Positions 33,152 to 42,391 of a stretch of 64,000 nucleotides of DNA are shown here, piece by piece. Made by a program: the position numbers and the translations under genes. A model generated the notes under the pieces. That model did no database searches. It was not told the origin of the DNA and saw only the letters and a program-made list of their open reading frames with translations. Source of the DNA: Streptomyces capitiformicae (GTDB taxonomy: Bacteria > Actinomycetota > Actinomycetes > Streptomycetales > Streptomycetaceae); assembly GCF_002214185.1 (NCBI RefSeq), contig NZ_CP022161.1:5587486-5651485 (forward strand), in the 5' to 3' direction. Numbering within the stretch: the stretch's first letter is position 1; each line of letters opens with the position of its first letter.

Positions 33152-35152
33152 GTGCGTTCCGGGGAAGAGTTCGCGAGCCGCTTCGTCCTCAAGGAGATCA
33201 TCGGGGCGGGGCGAAGCGGTGATGTGTGGCTGGCCCACGACACGCTGCTCGGGCAGGACGTCGCGCTGAAACCGGAGCGGATCACGGGCGACCGTGAGAC
33301 CGCCGTACCTCGGCTGCTCGGCGAGCCGCGCGCCATGGCCAAGTTCCGCGACCACCCGCATGTCGTGACCCTGTACGACGTCGTGACCGTGCCGCACAGC
33401 GGCGAAGAGGGCGCGGAAGCGGAGGACGGCGCACCGGAGACGTACTGGTTCATCACGGAGTACGTGCCCGGCGGCGACCTGAACGGGCAGCCGCCGATGT
33501 CTCCCGTGCGCGCGGCCCGTATCGGTGCCGAGCTCGCCGACGCGCTCGTCGCCCTGCACGAGGCGGGGATCGTCCACTGCGACATCAAGCCCGCCAACAT
33601 CGGCCTCACTCGCAGAGGCACGGCCAAGTTACTGGACTTCGGAGCCGCGTACCGGGTCGGTGGCACCGAGACCATCACGGCCAACGGTCCCTTCAGCTTC
33701 ACCCCGGACTTCGCCGCCCCCGAGCTGGCCCGGGGGAACGTGCCCCGGCCCGCCTCGGACGTGTTCTGCCTGGGCACGACTCTCCACGCGCTGGTCACCG
33801 GCTCGCCTCCGCGCGGCGGCGGGCCCGAGGACGACGACGGTCGCCGGGAGCCGGGCGACACGGAGGACTCCGAACGCCTGCGGTACTGGAAGGCCGAGCA
33901 GGGCGTCGTGGAACTGGACGCCGAGGCCGTGGGGCCGCTGTATCCCGTGCTCACCGCCATGCTGCGGCGCGATCCCGGGCAACGCCCCGACGCCGCCGAG
34001 GTCAAGCGGCTTCTGGAGGCCGTCGCCGATCCCGGGTCGACCGCGTCGGTCACGCCGGTCACCCCGGTCGAGTCGCCGCCCGAGTCTCCTGAGCCGGCTG
34101 TCCCGCCGCCGCCCGAGCACACCGGTCGCCGGTGGCGGCGCCGGGCGCTGCTCGCCACCGCCCTCGGCGTCTGCGCCGTACTCGCCCTGGGCGTGATCTT
34201 CATCCCCGACGACAGCGATGGCGACGACGGAACCACTCGCGAGTCCGGCCGGGGCAGCATCCAGCAGAACTCCGAGAACGGCGAACCGCGGGCCCTGATC
34301 GGCGATCCCTACACCGCCGATGTGTGCGCCCTGGCCGACCGCGACGCGCTCAGCCGGTTCGGCAAGGTCGAAGTGGACGTGGACTACGGGAACTTCGACC
34401 AGTGCGACGTGCTCGTCCACTCCGACGACGAGACGCGGATCGATGTGTCGTTCCAACTCCGCCCGGGCTCGTCGTCCGAGACGTCCGAGCCCACCGATTT
34501 CGTCGGCAGGATCGGTATCACGGAGTCGTCGGAGAGCGACGAGTGCACGCTGCTGCTGGCGCCGGAGGGCACCACCGACGGGATCGTCGGAGTGCGCGTC
34601 AACATGGGCGAGGGCGAGGTGAACGGGGGTCAGGCCACGTTGTGCACGGTCGCCCGGGCGGCCGCCCGCAGCGCGGCCGAGATCCTGAACGACGGCCCCG
34701 TCCCCCGCCGTTCCCAGGCCTACCCCGCCTCGTCGCTGGCCTGGGCGAACGCCTGCAAGCTGCTCGACGCCGAGGTGCTGTCCGCCGTCCCCGGTCTCAA
34801 GGTCGACCAACCGGAGGTCGGCGTCGCGAACTGGAACTGCGAATGGTCCAGCACCGTCGACGATCTGGAGGCCGAGGTGGAATTCCACCGCGATCAGCCG
34901 AAGTCCGCGGAAGAGGGAACCCCCGTCGAACTCAGCGGATACAAGGGCCTCGTCGTGCCGGATGACGACGACTGCCGGGTGTTCGTCGAGTACCGCCCGT
35001 ACAGCGGTGAGAACGCGGAGACGTACGCGGAGATGGTGCGTCTGCGGGTCGGTGGGCAACGGCCCACGGACAAGCTCTGCGAGATGGCCACCTCCCTGGC
35101 CCGCTCCGCCGCCGCCGAACTGCGCGCACAACACCCTGCCGCCTCCTCCTGA
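33152..35152 (+). CDS. Membrane Ser/Thr protein kinase with extracytoplasmic sensor repeats, with a TTA codon
   Basis: 666 residues from GTG 33152 (AAGGGGGA 3 bases upstream). The N-terminal kinase domain has the glycine loop IIGAGRSGDVWLAHD, catalytic lysine in VALKPERI, loop HCDIKPANIGL (HRD is replaced by HCD; the catalytic Asp and Lys remain) and DFGAAYR. A proline linker leads to one transmembrane helix (about 330-352). The outer part has two similar halves (DVCALADRDALSR and NACKLLDAEVLSA), each about 130 residues and resembling DUF3558-type lipoprotein domains, probably a signal sensor. One TTA codon (33629-33631) lies in AKLLDFG. It converges with the FHA gene, 3 bp from stop to stop, a likely functional pair. 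Confidence 0.92.
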   Translation: MRSGEEFASRFVLKEIIGAGRSGDVWLAHDTLLGQDVALKPERITGDRETAVPRLLGEPRAMAKFRDHPHVVTLYDVVTVPHSGEEGAEAEDGAPETYWFITEYVPGGDLNGQPPMSPVRAARIGAELADALVALHEAGIVHCDIKPANIGLTRRGTAKLLDFGAAYRVGGTETITANGPFSFTPDFAAPELARGNVPRPASDVFCLGTTLHALVTGSPPRGGGPEDDDGRREPGDTEDSERLRYWKAEQGVVELDAEAVGPLYPVLTAMLRRDPGQRPDAAEVKRLLEAVADPGSTASVTPVTPVESPPESPEPAVPPPPEHTGRRWRRRALLATALGVCAVLALGVIFIPDDSDGDDGTTRESGRGSIQQNSENGEPRALIGDPYTADVCALADRDALSRFGKVEVDVDYGNFDQCDVLVHSDDETRIDVSFQLRPGSSSETSEPTDFVGRIGITESSESDECTLLLAPEGTTDGIVGVRVNMGEGEVNGGQATLCTVARAAARSAAEILNDGPVPRRSQAYPASSLAWANACKLLDAEVLSAVPGLKVDQPEVGVANWNCEWSSTVDDLEAEVEFHRDQPKSAEEGTPVELSGYKGLVVPDDDDCRVFVEYRPYSGENAETYAEMVRLRVGGQRPTDKLCEMATSLARSAAAELRAQHPAASS

Positions 35153-35155
35153 ACC

Positions 35156-35944
35156 TCAGGAGCCGCAGTCCGGCCAGGCGCTGTCGTCCTCCATCAGGTC
35201 CAGATCCGGCGGTACGAGGGTCGTGGACTCGACCAGGCCCTTGAGGAGGTTGTGGAGGAGCCTGTTGTCGGAGGGGCGGCCCTCGGACATGTCGTGCATC
35301 AGCCGGTCCTTGAAGCCGGTCCTGTCCAGGCGTCGGCGTACGGCCTCGATCCGGTGCTCGACCTTGCGCGGGGTCCAGCCCGCGTCCGGGCGCAGGAACT
35401 TGAGCTGCTTGGCGGCCATGGAGTACGTCAGAGGGCGGGGGTCCTCCTCGTAGAGCAGGTAACGCTGACCGAGTACGACCAGCAGCAGCCGTTCGTCGTC
35501 GTCGAGCGGCCAGATGTTCGGCCGTACGGTCTCGGCGTCCCGGCGCGACACCGGGCCCTGGTCGTCGTGGTCGGCGACGTACAGCTCGACCAGGTGCTCG
35601 CGGTAGCCGGAGCCCTTCACGAACAGCGGGGTGTAGCCGGTGGTAAGGGGGATCGGCTCGGTGGTGGTGTGCATCATCCGGCCACGGGGCAGCCGCACGA
35701 GCTGCTGCCCGGTGTTGCGGAGCCACCAGTGACCCTGCCGGTACGTCAACTCGCCGTGCCGTCGGCTCACACTCAGATCGTCCACGCCGACGCCGAGGTC
35801 GGCCTCCGGCTTCTTGCCGCGTCCGAAGCTGACCGTCAGGCCCGTCCGGGGTGGGGCACTGAGGTCTCCGGTGACCGTGCGGGCATGCAGCGTGCCTGGT
35901 GCGGCGGGCGCGACACCACGCGCGAGGCTGGTGGAGAGGGGCAT
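35156..35944 (-). CDS. FHA-domain protein
   Basis: 262 residues from ATG 35944 (GAGGAG about 7 bases upstream). The frame upstream to 36139 is promoter DNA. The N-terminal forkhead-associated domain binds phosphothreonine: FGRGKKPEADLGVGVDDLSVSRRHGELT has the conserved Gly-Arg and SRRH residues. The C-terminal part (about 120-262) is helical and unknown, with KQLKFLRPDAGWTPRKVEHR, a helical, possibly DNA- or protein-binding segment. It faces the kinase gene, so it may read phosphothreonines made by that kinase. The gene is separate from the membrane protein at 36155. Confidence 0.88.
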   Translation of the reverse strand: MPLSTSLARGVAPAAPGTLHARTVTGDLSAPPRTGLTVSFGRGKKPEADLGVGVDDLSVSRRHGELTYRQGHWWLRNTGQQLVRLPRGRMMHTTTEPIPLTTGYTPLFVKGSGYREHLVELYVADHDDQGPVSRRDAETVRPNIWPLDDDERLLLVVLGQRYLLYEEDPRPLTYSMAAKQLKFLRPDAGWTPRKVEHRIEAVRRRLDRTGFKDRLMHDMSEGRPSDNRLLHNLLKGLVESTTLVPPDLDLMEDDSAWPDCGS

Positions 35945-36100
35945 CGCGGTTCTCCTCGGTTCGGGGCTTTCTCGGCACGTGGTAAGGACTCTGCCACCAG
36001 GATCCGCATTCACGCCGGGACCCCTCCCCAAAACAGGACCGTATAAAGGGACGTGCCGGACTCGGGTGCTCAACGGCGCCTGGCGGCGCACGAGTTGAGG

Positions 36101-36138
36101 TGGGCGACGGCTCCGGGGAGGGGCGGAGCCGTCGTCCA
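36101..36138. terminator. Terminator of the 36155 membrane-protein gene
   Basis: TGGGCGACGGCTCC (36101-36114) pairs with GGAGCCGTCGTCCA (36125-36138) over a 10-base loop, with one G-T wobble. It lies 17 bases beyond the stop of the minus-strand gene. Confidence 0.75.
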
Positions 36139-36154
36139 CGTCGCGTGCCTGATG

Positions 36155-37597
36155 TCACCGGACGACCAGCGGCCGGAACGCGTCCCGTACGTCGGACTTG
36201 GACTCCGCGACATAGTCGTCCGGATCCGGGCCGCCCGAGTCGTCGTCGCCGTAGGTGTAGTACGAGATGGTCGGGGGGCAGCTCGAACCGCTGATCTGGA
36301 TCTTGCGGTCGGAGACGAGCTTGCCGGTGCGCAGTTCGTACACCCTCACCGGCATCGCGATCTTGTGGTACGTCACGTTCCGGATGGCGCCGGAGTGGGT
36401 TTCGTACGGGCACGTCCGCACGGCGTCGCCCTGGCGGGTCTCGCCCATACAGACCACCAGCGCGGCGTCGTCGACGTCGTCGGCCCTCCAGGAGCGGGGA
36501 AGTTGGCCGGAATAGTCCTCGCCGTCCTTGTGGGACGGGAGGAACAACGCGGGGTTGTCGCCCTTGCCCGTGCGCTCCGCGCCGCTGTACTCGACCGGGT
36601 CGGAGCAGTACTTGGGCGGCGCGTCGGTCCTGGGTGCGAGCAGGTCGAGGACGTTGTCCCGCTCGATGCTCCGCGTGGCCTTCTCGAACCCCTTGCGTGC
36701 CTTGCCCGCGGTGTCGTCGCCGGGGTACTGGTCGAGGACCCGCTCGTAGTGCGCCCGGGCGTCCTTCCAGCGCTGCTTCCCCATGAGGTCGTCGCCGCAC
36801 CCGACGAGCGAGGCGGGCGCGGCCCGCTGCGCCGTGGCGGCGGACCGTTCCAGCAGGTCGTCGCCGAGTTTCCGGTCGCGGAGCCAGTCGATGACGCTGA
36901 CGGTGGCGCAGGAGTCGGCGGTGGGCAGATCGCCGAGGAACTCGTTCAGCGTCGCTTCTACCGTTCTGTCGTTGCCGGGTGACTCCAGGACCGAGTCGAG
37001 GGTGCGGAATCCTCTCTTCAGGGCGGCGAGGTCGCCGACCAGCGCGACGTCCAGCTCGCCCTCGGCCACCCGCAGCCGTTCACACGTCCGTACGGCCTCG
37101 TCGCCGTCGGCGGTGGACCGGGCGTCGGCGACACGGTCCCCGAACGACACCCGGGCCTGGGCTCTCGCCACCTCCGCGCAGTCACCGCGTTCGCGGGCCT
37201 CGGAGACGCTCCGCTCGATCCCGGCGGCCTCGACGCGCAGATACGCCGCGGCCAGCAGCACCGACAGCGTGACGCCGAGCGCCACCAGGCGCTGCCCGGG
37301 CCTCGTGCCCCGGGGTGCGCGCCTGCGCGCCAGGAACCAGCCGTGGGCGGTGACGGTGACCCACCACAGGAGCATGGCGACCTCGTCCGACGGCGAGGCT
37401 CCCGCGCCGAGCCTGACGACGAGCACGAGCGTGACGGCCAGGGCGGCGACCGCGAACCAACGCCTTCGTCTCACCATCAAGTAGCCGACGCCGAGCAGGG
37501 AGGCGTTGCCGAGGGCGACGGCCAAGGGGTCGGTCGCCCTGTCCTCGGCAGGCGCGGGCTCCGGTACGGCGGACGGGGCGTGCGTCGGGTCGTTCAT
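36155..37597 (-). CDS. Hypothetical membrane protein with TPR-like region
   Basis: 480 residues from ATG 37597 (GGGGGACCAGG upstream). Not assigned to a named family. The N-terminal 130 residues have about four hydrophobic segments (LGNASLLGVGYLMV, WFAVAALAVTLVLVV, EVAMLLWWVTVTAHGWFL, LVALGVTLSVLLAAAYL). The remaining extracytoplasmic part is hydrophilic, with a TPR-like stretch (KQRWKDARAHYERVLDQYPG) and scattered cysteines (CEVARAQA-like, CSDPVE, CPYETH, SCPPTI). Such proteins often lie beside Ser/Thr kinase and FHA genes, so a regulated membrane complex is possible. Confidence 0.75.
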   Translation of the reverse strand: MNDPTHAPSAVPEPAPAEDRATDPLAVALGNASLLGVGYLMVRRRRWFAVAALAVTLVLVVRLGAGASPSDEVAMLLWWVTVTAHGWFLARRRAPRGTRPGQRLVALGVTLSVLLAAAYLRVEAAGIERSVSEARERGDCAEVARAQARVSFGDRVADARSTADGDEAVRTCERLRVAEGELDVALVGDLAALKRGFRTLDSVLESPGNDRTVEATLNEFLGDLPTADSCATVSVIDWLRDRKLGDDLLERSAATAQRAAPASLVGCGDDLMGKQRWKDARAHYERVLDQYPGDDTAGKARKGFEKATRSIERDNVLDLLAPRTDAPPKYCSDPVEYSGAERTGKGDNPALFLPSHKDGEDYSGQLPRSWRADDVDDAALVVCMGETRQGDAVRTCPYETHSGAIRNVTYHKIAMPVRVYELRTGKLVSDRKIQISGSSCPPTISYYTYGDDDSGGPDPDDYVAESKSDVRDAFRPLVVR

Positions 37598-37689
37598 CCT
37601 GGTCCCCCGGTCGCAGAACGGTTCTGGTGCCCGCATGGTGCCGCCGGGCCTCCGGGACCCCTCCCGCGCCGACCTCCGGTCACGCGGAC

Positions 37690-37735
37690 GCGGGGCGGCA
37701 CCGCTTTCAAAGAACCCGGTCGTGGTGCCGCCCGC
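37690..37735. terminator. Terminator after pyruvate carboxylase
   Basis: GGGCGGCACC (37693-37702) pairs with GGTGCCGCCC (37724-37733), a perfect 10-bp stem, with adjacent GC bases adding to it across a one-base bulge. It begins 7 bases past the pyc stop on the minus strand. Confidence 0.65.
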
Positions 37736-37741
37736 GAGGTG

Positions 37742-40700
37742 TCAGACGATCTCGACGAGCAGGTCGCCGCCCTCCACCTGCTGGATCTTGTTGATGGCGA
37801 GCCTGGAGACGCGGCCGGCCTTCGGGGCGGTGATCGCGGCCTCCATCTTCATGGCCTCGATGGTGGCCACGGTGGCCCCGGACTCCACCTCGTCGCCCTC
37901 GGTGACGGCGAGGGTCACCACTCCGGCGAAGGGGGCGGCGACATGGCCGGGGTTGGCGCGGTCGGCCTTCTCCGTCACCGGGATGTCGGAGGAGGCGGCG
38001 GCATCGCGTACCTGGATCGGCCGCAGCTGGCCGTTCAGGGTGGACATCACCGTGCGCATGCCCCGCTCGTCGGCCTCGCCCACGGCCTCGAGGCCGATGA
38101 GGAGCCGTACGCCGGGTTCGAGGTCGACGGTGTACTCCTTGCCGGGGCCGAGACCGTAGAAGAAGTCCTTGCTGTCGAGGACGCTCGTGTCGCCGTAGGT
38201 CTGACGGTGGGTCTCGAACTCGCGCGTCGGGCCGGGGAACAGCAGCCGGTTGAGAGTGGCGCGCCGGTCCTTCTCCAGGCCTGTACGGTCCTCGGCGGTC
38301 AGGTCCTGGACGGGTTTGGCCTCGCCGCGGCCCTGGAGGGCCTTGGTGCGGAACGGCTCGGGCCAGCCTCCGGGCGGGGTGCCGAGCTCGCCGCGCAGGA
38401 ATCCGATGACGGAGTCGGGGATGTCGAACCGGTCGGGGGTGGCCTCGAAGTCGGCGGGGGCGACTCCGGCGCCGACCAGGTGGAGGGCGAGGTCGCCGAC
38501 GACCTTGGACGACGGGGTGACCTTGACCAGGTGGCCGAGGATGCGGTCGGCGGCGGTGTACATCGCCTCGATGTCCTCGAAGCGGTCGCCGAGGCCCAGG
38601 GCGACGGCCTGGGTGCGGAGGTTGGAGAGCTGGCCGCCGGGGATCTCGTGGTCGTAGACGCGGCCGGTCGGGGAAGCGAGGCCCGCCTCGAAGGGGGCGT
38701 AGATCCTGCGGACGCTCTCCCAGTACGGCTCCAGGTCGCCCACGGCGCGCAGGTCGAGCCCGGTGGGCCGGTCGGAGTGGTCCGTGGCGGCGACGATCGC
38801 CGACAGCGAGGGCTGCGAGGTGGTGCCGGCCATCGACGCCACCGCCCCGTCCACGGCGTCGGCGCCGGCCTGGATCGCGGCGAGGTAGGTGGCGAGCTGG
38901 CCGCCCGCCGTGTCATGGGTGTGGATGTGGACCGGCAGGTCGAACTCGCGGCGCAGGGCCGACACGAGCTTGGTGGCGGCGGGGGCGCGAAGCAGTCCCG
39001 CCATGTCCTTCACGGCCAGGACATGGGCGCCGGCCTCGACGATCTGCTCGGCGAGGCGGAGGTAGTAGTCGAGAGTGTAGAGCCGCTCGGCCGGGTTCGA
39101 CAGGTCGGAGGTGTAGCAGAGGGCCACCTCGGCGACGGCCGTTCCGGTCGCGCGTACGGCGTCGATGGCGGGCCGCATCTGGCCGACGTCGTTGAGCGCG
39201 TCGAAGATGCGGAAGATGTCGATGCCGGTGTCCGTGGCCTCCTGGACGAAGGCGTCGGTCACCTCCGTCGGGTAGGGCGTGTACCCCACCGTGTTGCGGC
39301 CGCGCAGCAGCATCTGCAGACAGATGTTCGGCGCGGCCTTACGGAACGCGGCCAGCCGCTCCCAGGGATCCTCGGCGAGGAAGCGCAGGGCGACGTCGTA
39401 GGTGGCGCCGCCCCAGCACTCCAGGGAGAGCAGCTGCGGCAGGGTGCGGGCCACCACGGGGGCGACGGCGAGCATGTCCTTCGTACGGACCCGGGTGGCG
39501 AGCAGCGACTGGTGGGCGTCGCGGAACGTGGTGTCGGTGACGCCGATGGTCGGGGACTCGCGCAGCCAGCGGGCGAAGCCCTCGGGGCCGAGTTCGACGA
39601 GCTTCTGCTTGGAGCCGGCCGGGGGTTCGGCGACGTCGACGGCCGGGATCTTGGTGGCCGGGTCGATCAGCGCGGGGCGCTCGCCGTGGGGCTTGTTCAC
39701 CGTGACGTCGGCGAGATAGGTGAGCAGCTTCGTGCCACGGTCGGCGGAGTGGCGGGCGGTGAGCAGGTGCGAGCGCTGCTCGATGAACGACGTGGTGACC
39801 TGGCCCGCCTGGAAGTCCGGGTCGTCGAGGACGGCCTGCAGGAACGGGATGTTCGTGGCCACGCCGCGGATGCGGAACTCGGCGACGGCGCGTCGGGCGC
39901 GGTTGACGGCGGTGGTGAAGTCCCGGCCCCGGCAGGTGAGTTTGACCAGCATGGAGTCGAAGTGTGCGCTGATCTCCGTACCGGCGTGGGTGGTGCCGCC
40001 GTCGAGGCGGATGCCCGAGCCTCCGGGTGAGCGGTAGGCGCTGATGCGGCCGGTGTCCGGGCGGAAGCCGTTCGCCGGGTCCTCGGTGGTGATACGGCAC
40101 TGGAGGGCCGCGCCGCGCAGGGTGACGGTCTCCTGGGAGAGCCCGAGGTCGGCGAGGGTCGCCCCGGCGGCGATGCGCAGCTGCGACTGCACGAGGTCGA
40201 CGTCGGTGACCTCCTCGGTCACCGTGTGCTCGACCTGGATGCGGGGGTTCATCTCGATGAAGACGTGGTTGCCTTCGCGGTCGAGGAGGAACTCGACGGT
40301 GCCCGCGTTACGGTAGCCGATCTCGCGGGCGAACCGTACGGCGTCGGCGCAGATCCGCTCGCGCAGTTCGGGGTCGAGGTTGGGCGCGGGCGCCAGCTCG
40401 ATGACCTTCTGGTGGCGGCGCTGCACCGAACAGTCGCGCTCGAAGAGGTGGATGACGTCGCCGTGGCCGTCGGCGAGGATCTGCACCTCGATGTGTCGGG
40501 GCTCGACGACGGCCTTCTCCAGGAAGACCGTGGGGTCGCCGAACGCGGACGCGGCCTCGCGGGACGCCGCCTCGATCGCCTCGCGCAGGACGGCGGGGTC
40601 CTCGACGCGGCGCATACCGCGTCCGCCGCCGCCGGCGACCGCCTTGACGAAGACGGGGAAGCCGATCTCCTCGGCGGCGCGCACCAGTTCGTCGACGTCG

Positions 40701-41116
40701 GTGGACGGCTCGGAGGAGCCCAGTACCGGTACGCCGGCCGCGCGGGCGGCGGCGACCGCGCGCGCCTTGTTGCCCGTCAGCTCCAGGATCTGGGCGCTCG
40801 GGCCGACGAACGTGATGCCCGCCTCCTCGCAGGCCCGCGCCAGCTCCGGGTTCTCGGACAGGAACCCGTAGCCCGGGTAGACGGCGTCGGCGCCGGCCTG
40901 GCGGGCGGCGCGCATGATCTCGTCGACGGAGAGGTAGGCCCGCACGGGATGCCCCGGCTCACCGATCTCGTAGGCCTCGTCGGCCTTCAGCCGGTGCAGC
41001 GAGTTGCGATCCTCGTGCGGGAAGACGGCGACGGTTCGCGCGCCCACCTCATACCCGGCACGGAACGCGCGGATCGCGATCTCGCCACGGTTGGCGACCA
41101 GTACCTTGCGGAGCAT
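37742..41116 (-). CDS. pyc: Pyruvate carboxylase
   Basis: Anaplerotic enzyme converting pyruvate and bicarbonate to oxaloacetate with ATP and biotin, cytoplasmic, 1124 residues (family about 1130-1150). ATG 41116 has AAGGGATCAGGA just upstream. The biotin carboxylase domain (1-450) has KVLVANRGEIAIRAFRA, the ATP loop GGGGRGMR and EMNPRIQVEHTVTEE. The carboxyltransferase domain (about 510-810) has DTTFRDAHQS, ECWGGATYD, YTSDLSNPAE and HTHDTAGG. The biotinyl domain ends with the biotinylation site VATIEAMKMEAAI. All domains are on one chain. No TTA codon. Probably monocistronic. Confidence 0.97.
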   Translation of the reverse strand: MLRKVLVANRGEIAIRAFRAGYEVGARTVAVFPHEDRNSLHRLKADEAYEIGEPGHPVRAYLSVDEIMRAARQAGADAVYPGYGFLSENPELARACEEAGITFVGPSAQILELTGNKARAVAAARAAGVPVLGSSEPSTDVDELVRAAEEIGFPVFVKAVAGGGGRGMRRVEDPAVLREAIEAASREAASAFGDPTVFLEKAVVEPRHIEVQILADGHGDVIHLFERDCSVQRRHQKVIELAPAPNLDPELRERICADAVRFAREIGYRNAGTVEFLLDREGNHVFIEMNPRIQVEHTVTEEVTDVDLVQSQLRIAAGATLADLGLSQETVTLRGAALQCRITTEDPANGFRPDTGRISAYRSPGGSGIRLDGGTTHAGTEISAHFDSMLVKLTCRGRDFTTAVNRARRAVAEFRIRGVATNIPFLQAVLDDPDFQAGQVTTSFIEQRSHLLTARHSADRGTKLLTYLADVTVNKPHGERPALIDPATKIPAVDVAEPPAGSKQKLVELGPEGFARWLRESPTIGVTDTTFRDAHQSLLATRVRTKDMLAVAPVVARTLPQLLSLECWGGATYDVALRFLAEDPWERLAAFRKAAPNICLQMLLRGRNTVGYTPYPTEVTDAFVQEATDTGIDIFRIFDALNDVGQMRPAIDAVRATGTAVAEVALCYTSDLSNPAERLYTLDYYLRLAEQIVEAGAHVLAVKDMAGLLRAPAATKLVSALRREFDLPVHIHTHDTAGGQLATYLAAIQAGADAVDGAVASMAGTTSQPSLSAIVAATDHSDRPTGLDLRAVGDLEPYWESVRRIYAPFEAGLASPTGRVYDHEIPGGQLSNLRTQAVALGLGDRFEDIEAMYTAADRILGHLVKVTPSSKVVGDLALHLVGAGVAPADFEATPDRFDIPDSVIGFLRGELGTPPGGWPEPFRTKALQGRGEAKPVQDLTAEDRTGLEKDRRATLNRLLFPGPTREFETHRQTYGDTSVLDSKDFFYGLGPGKEYTVDLEPGVRLLIGLEAVGEADERGMRTVMSTLNGQLRPIQVRDAAASSDIPVTEKADRANPGHVAAPFAGVVTLAVTEGDEVESGATVATIEAMKMEAAITAPKAGRVSRLAINKIQQVEGGDLLVEIV

Positions 41117-41212
41117 TCCTGATCCCTTCGCCCTGCGATGAGGAACACCATGGTCCCGGCAATGAGGGTGCCATGCCATGAGAGTCGTGTCACTGAGTGC
41201 CGGAGAAATATG

Positions 41213-42253
41213 TCACTGAGTGCCACGAGTCGGATCGCCGCCGACATGGCCCGCACGGCCGGCCACCGGGCCGGTGGAGCCCCGGACGACGAGTTGGGTG
41301 GGCAGGCGCAGGGTGCGGGGCTCACGGCGTTCACCGGCGAGGGATTGCGTCAGCAGCTCCAGGCCGAGTGAACCGGCCCGGTCCATCGGTACGGCGACGC
41401 TGGTCAGGGACGGGTGGGCGGTCTCGGCGAGCGGCGTGTCGTCGATGCCGACGACGCCGAGGTCGTCCGGGACGCGGACGCCGAGCCGCCGCGCTCCGGC
41501 GATCACCCCGAGGGCGACGAGGTCGTTGTGCGCGATGACCGCGGACGCGCCGGAGGCAACCACGCCCGCCGCGGCGGCGACACCCCCGGCCACCGACTCG
41601 GACTGGCGGCCCAGCACCTCCAGGACGAGATCAGCCCCCTCGGCCGCGGCCCTGGCCACGCCGAGGCGGTGCTCTCCGGCCCAGGAGTGCTGTGGGCCCG
41701 GGACGTACGCGATGTGGGTGTGGCCCAGCGCGGCCAGGTACTCGATGGTCTGGCGGAGGCCGTCGGTCGCGTCGGCGACGACACAGTCGGCGCTCGTGGT
41801 CTCGCGGTCGACGAGGACGACCGGGGTGTCACCGCACAGGGCGAGCACGTCCTCGGCGGCGAGCCTGGGCGCGCACACGATGAGCCCGGCGGAACCGTCG
41901 GCGAGCCGCGTGATCACCTCCCGCTCGCGGTCCGGGTCGAAGTCGGTGTCGGCCGGCGCGATCGTCTGCCGACGGTGCCAGCCCTGCGCTTGCACAGCCT
42001 TGACGAAGGTGCCGTAGACCGGGTTCGCGATGTCGGGGACGACCACGGCCACGGTCGCCGTCTCGGTGACGGTGCCCGGCTCCGGTCGCCAGGCCACTTG
42101 ACGGGGCGGCGGCTCGTAACCCAGCTCTTGCGCGGCTTCCCGAACCTTGCGCAATGTTTCCGTACCCAGCCGATCGGGTTCGCTGAACGCCCGGGAGGCC
42201 GTGGAGAGGGCGACATTCGCTTGCTTGGCGACATCGGTCAGAGTAGGGGACAT
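41213..42253 (-). CDS. LacI-family transcriptional regulator
   Basis: 346 residues from ATG 42253. The HTH is typical (TLTDVAKQANVALSTASRAFSEPDRLGTETLRKVREAAQELGY). The sugar-binding core follows (VAVVVPDIANPVYGTFVKAVQAQGW, GSAGLIVCAPRL, VVLVDRETTSADCVVADATDG, AVIAHNDLVALGVIAGARRLGVRVPDDLGVVGIDDT). A palindrome CTTGCGCAAG (42272-42281) lies 18 bp before the start, probably its own operator. The GH78 fragment at 44454 suggests a former rhamnoside-utilisation locus, but the ligand is not shown. Confidence 0.9.
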   Translation of the reverse strand: MSPTLTDVAKQANVALSTASRAFSEPDRLGTETLRKVREAAQELGYEPPPRQVAWRPEPGTVTETATVAVVVPDIANPVYGTFVKAVQAQGWHRRQTIAPADTDFDPDREREVITRLADGSAGLIVCAPRLAAEDVLALCGDTPVVLVDRETTSADCVVADATDGLRQTIEYLAALGHTHIAYVPGPQHSWAGEHRLGVARAAAEGADLVLEVLGRQSESVAGGVAAAAGVVASGASAVIAHNDLVALGVIAGARRLGVRVPDDLGVVGIDDTPLAETAHPSLTSVAVPMDRAGSLGLELLTQSLAGERREPRTLRLPTQLVVRGSTGPVAGRAGHVGGDPTRGTQ

Positions 42254-42271
42254 GAGGTCATCTTCGGCAAG

Positions 42272-42281
42272 CTTGCGCAAG
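42272..42281. promoter_or_regulatory. Palindromic operator of the LacI regulator
   Basis: CTTGCGCAAG is a perfect 10-bp palindrome just upstream of the LacI gene. LacI-family regulators commonly bind such sites with a central CG and autorepress. Confidence 0.55.
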
Positions 42282-42391
42282 ATTGTCAATGTGTGCGGCA
42301 AGGTTCCACGCTGCGGCTTGGGGTCCCGCCGCCGCGCCGGACGCCGGCGTCTGCGTGGCCTGCGTCGAGGTGCGCGGCACGCCGGCATCGT

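Noticed and set aside
30856..34260. Very long minus-strand open frame opposite the ABC and kinase genes
   Set aside because: It crosses several genes, has Ser/Arg-rich low-complexity translation and no domains; the opposite-strand genes are well supported.
37343..40030. Long plus-strand open frame opposite pyruvate carboxylase
   Set aside because: A shadow of the pyc coding sequence; no start signal and no recognisable domain.
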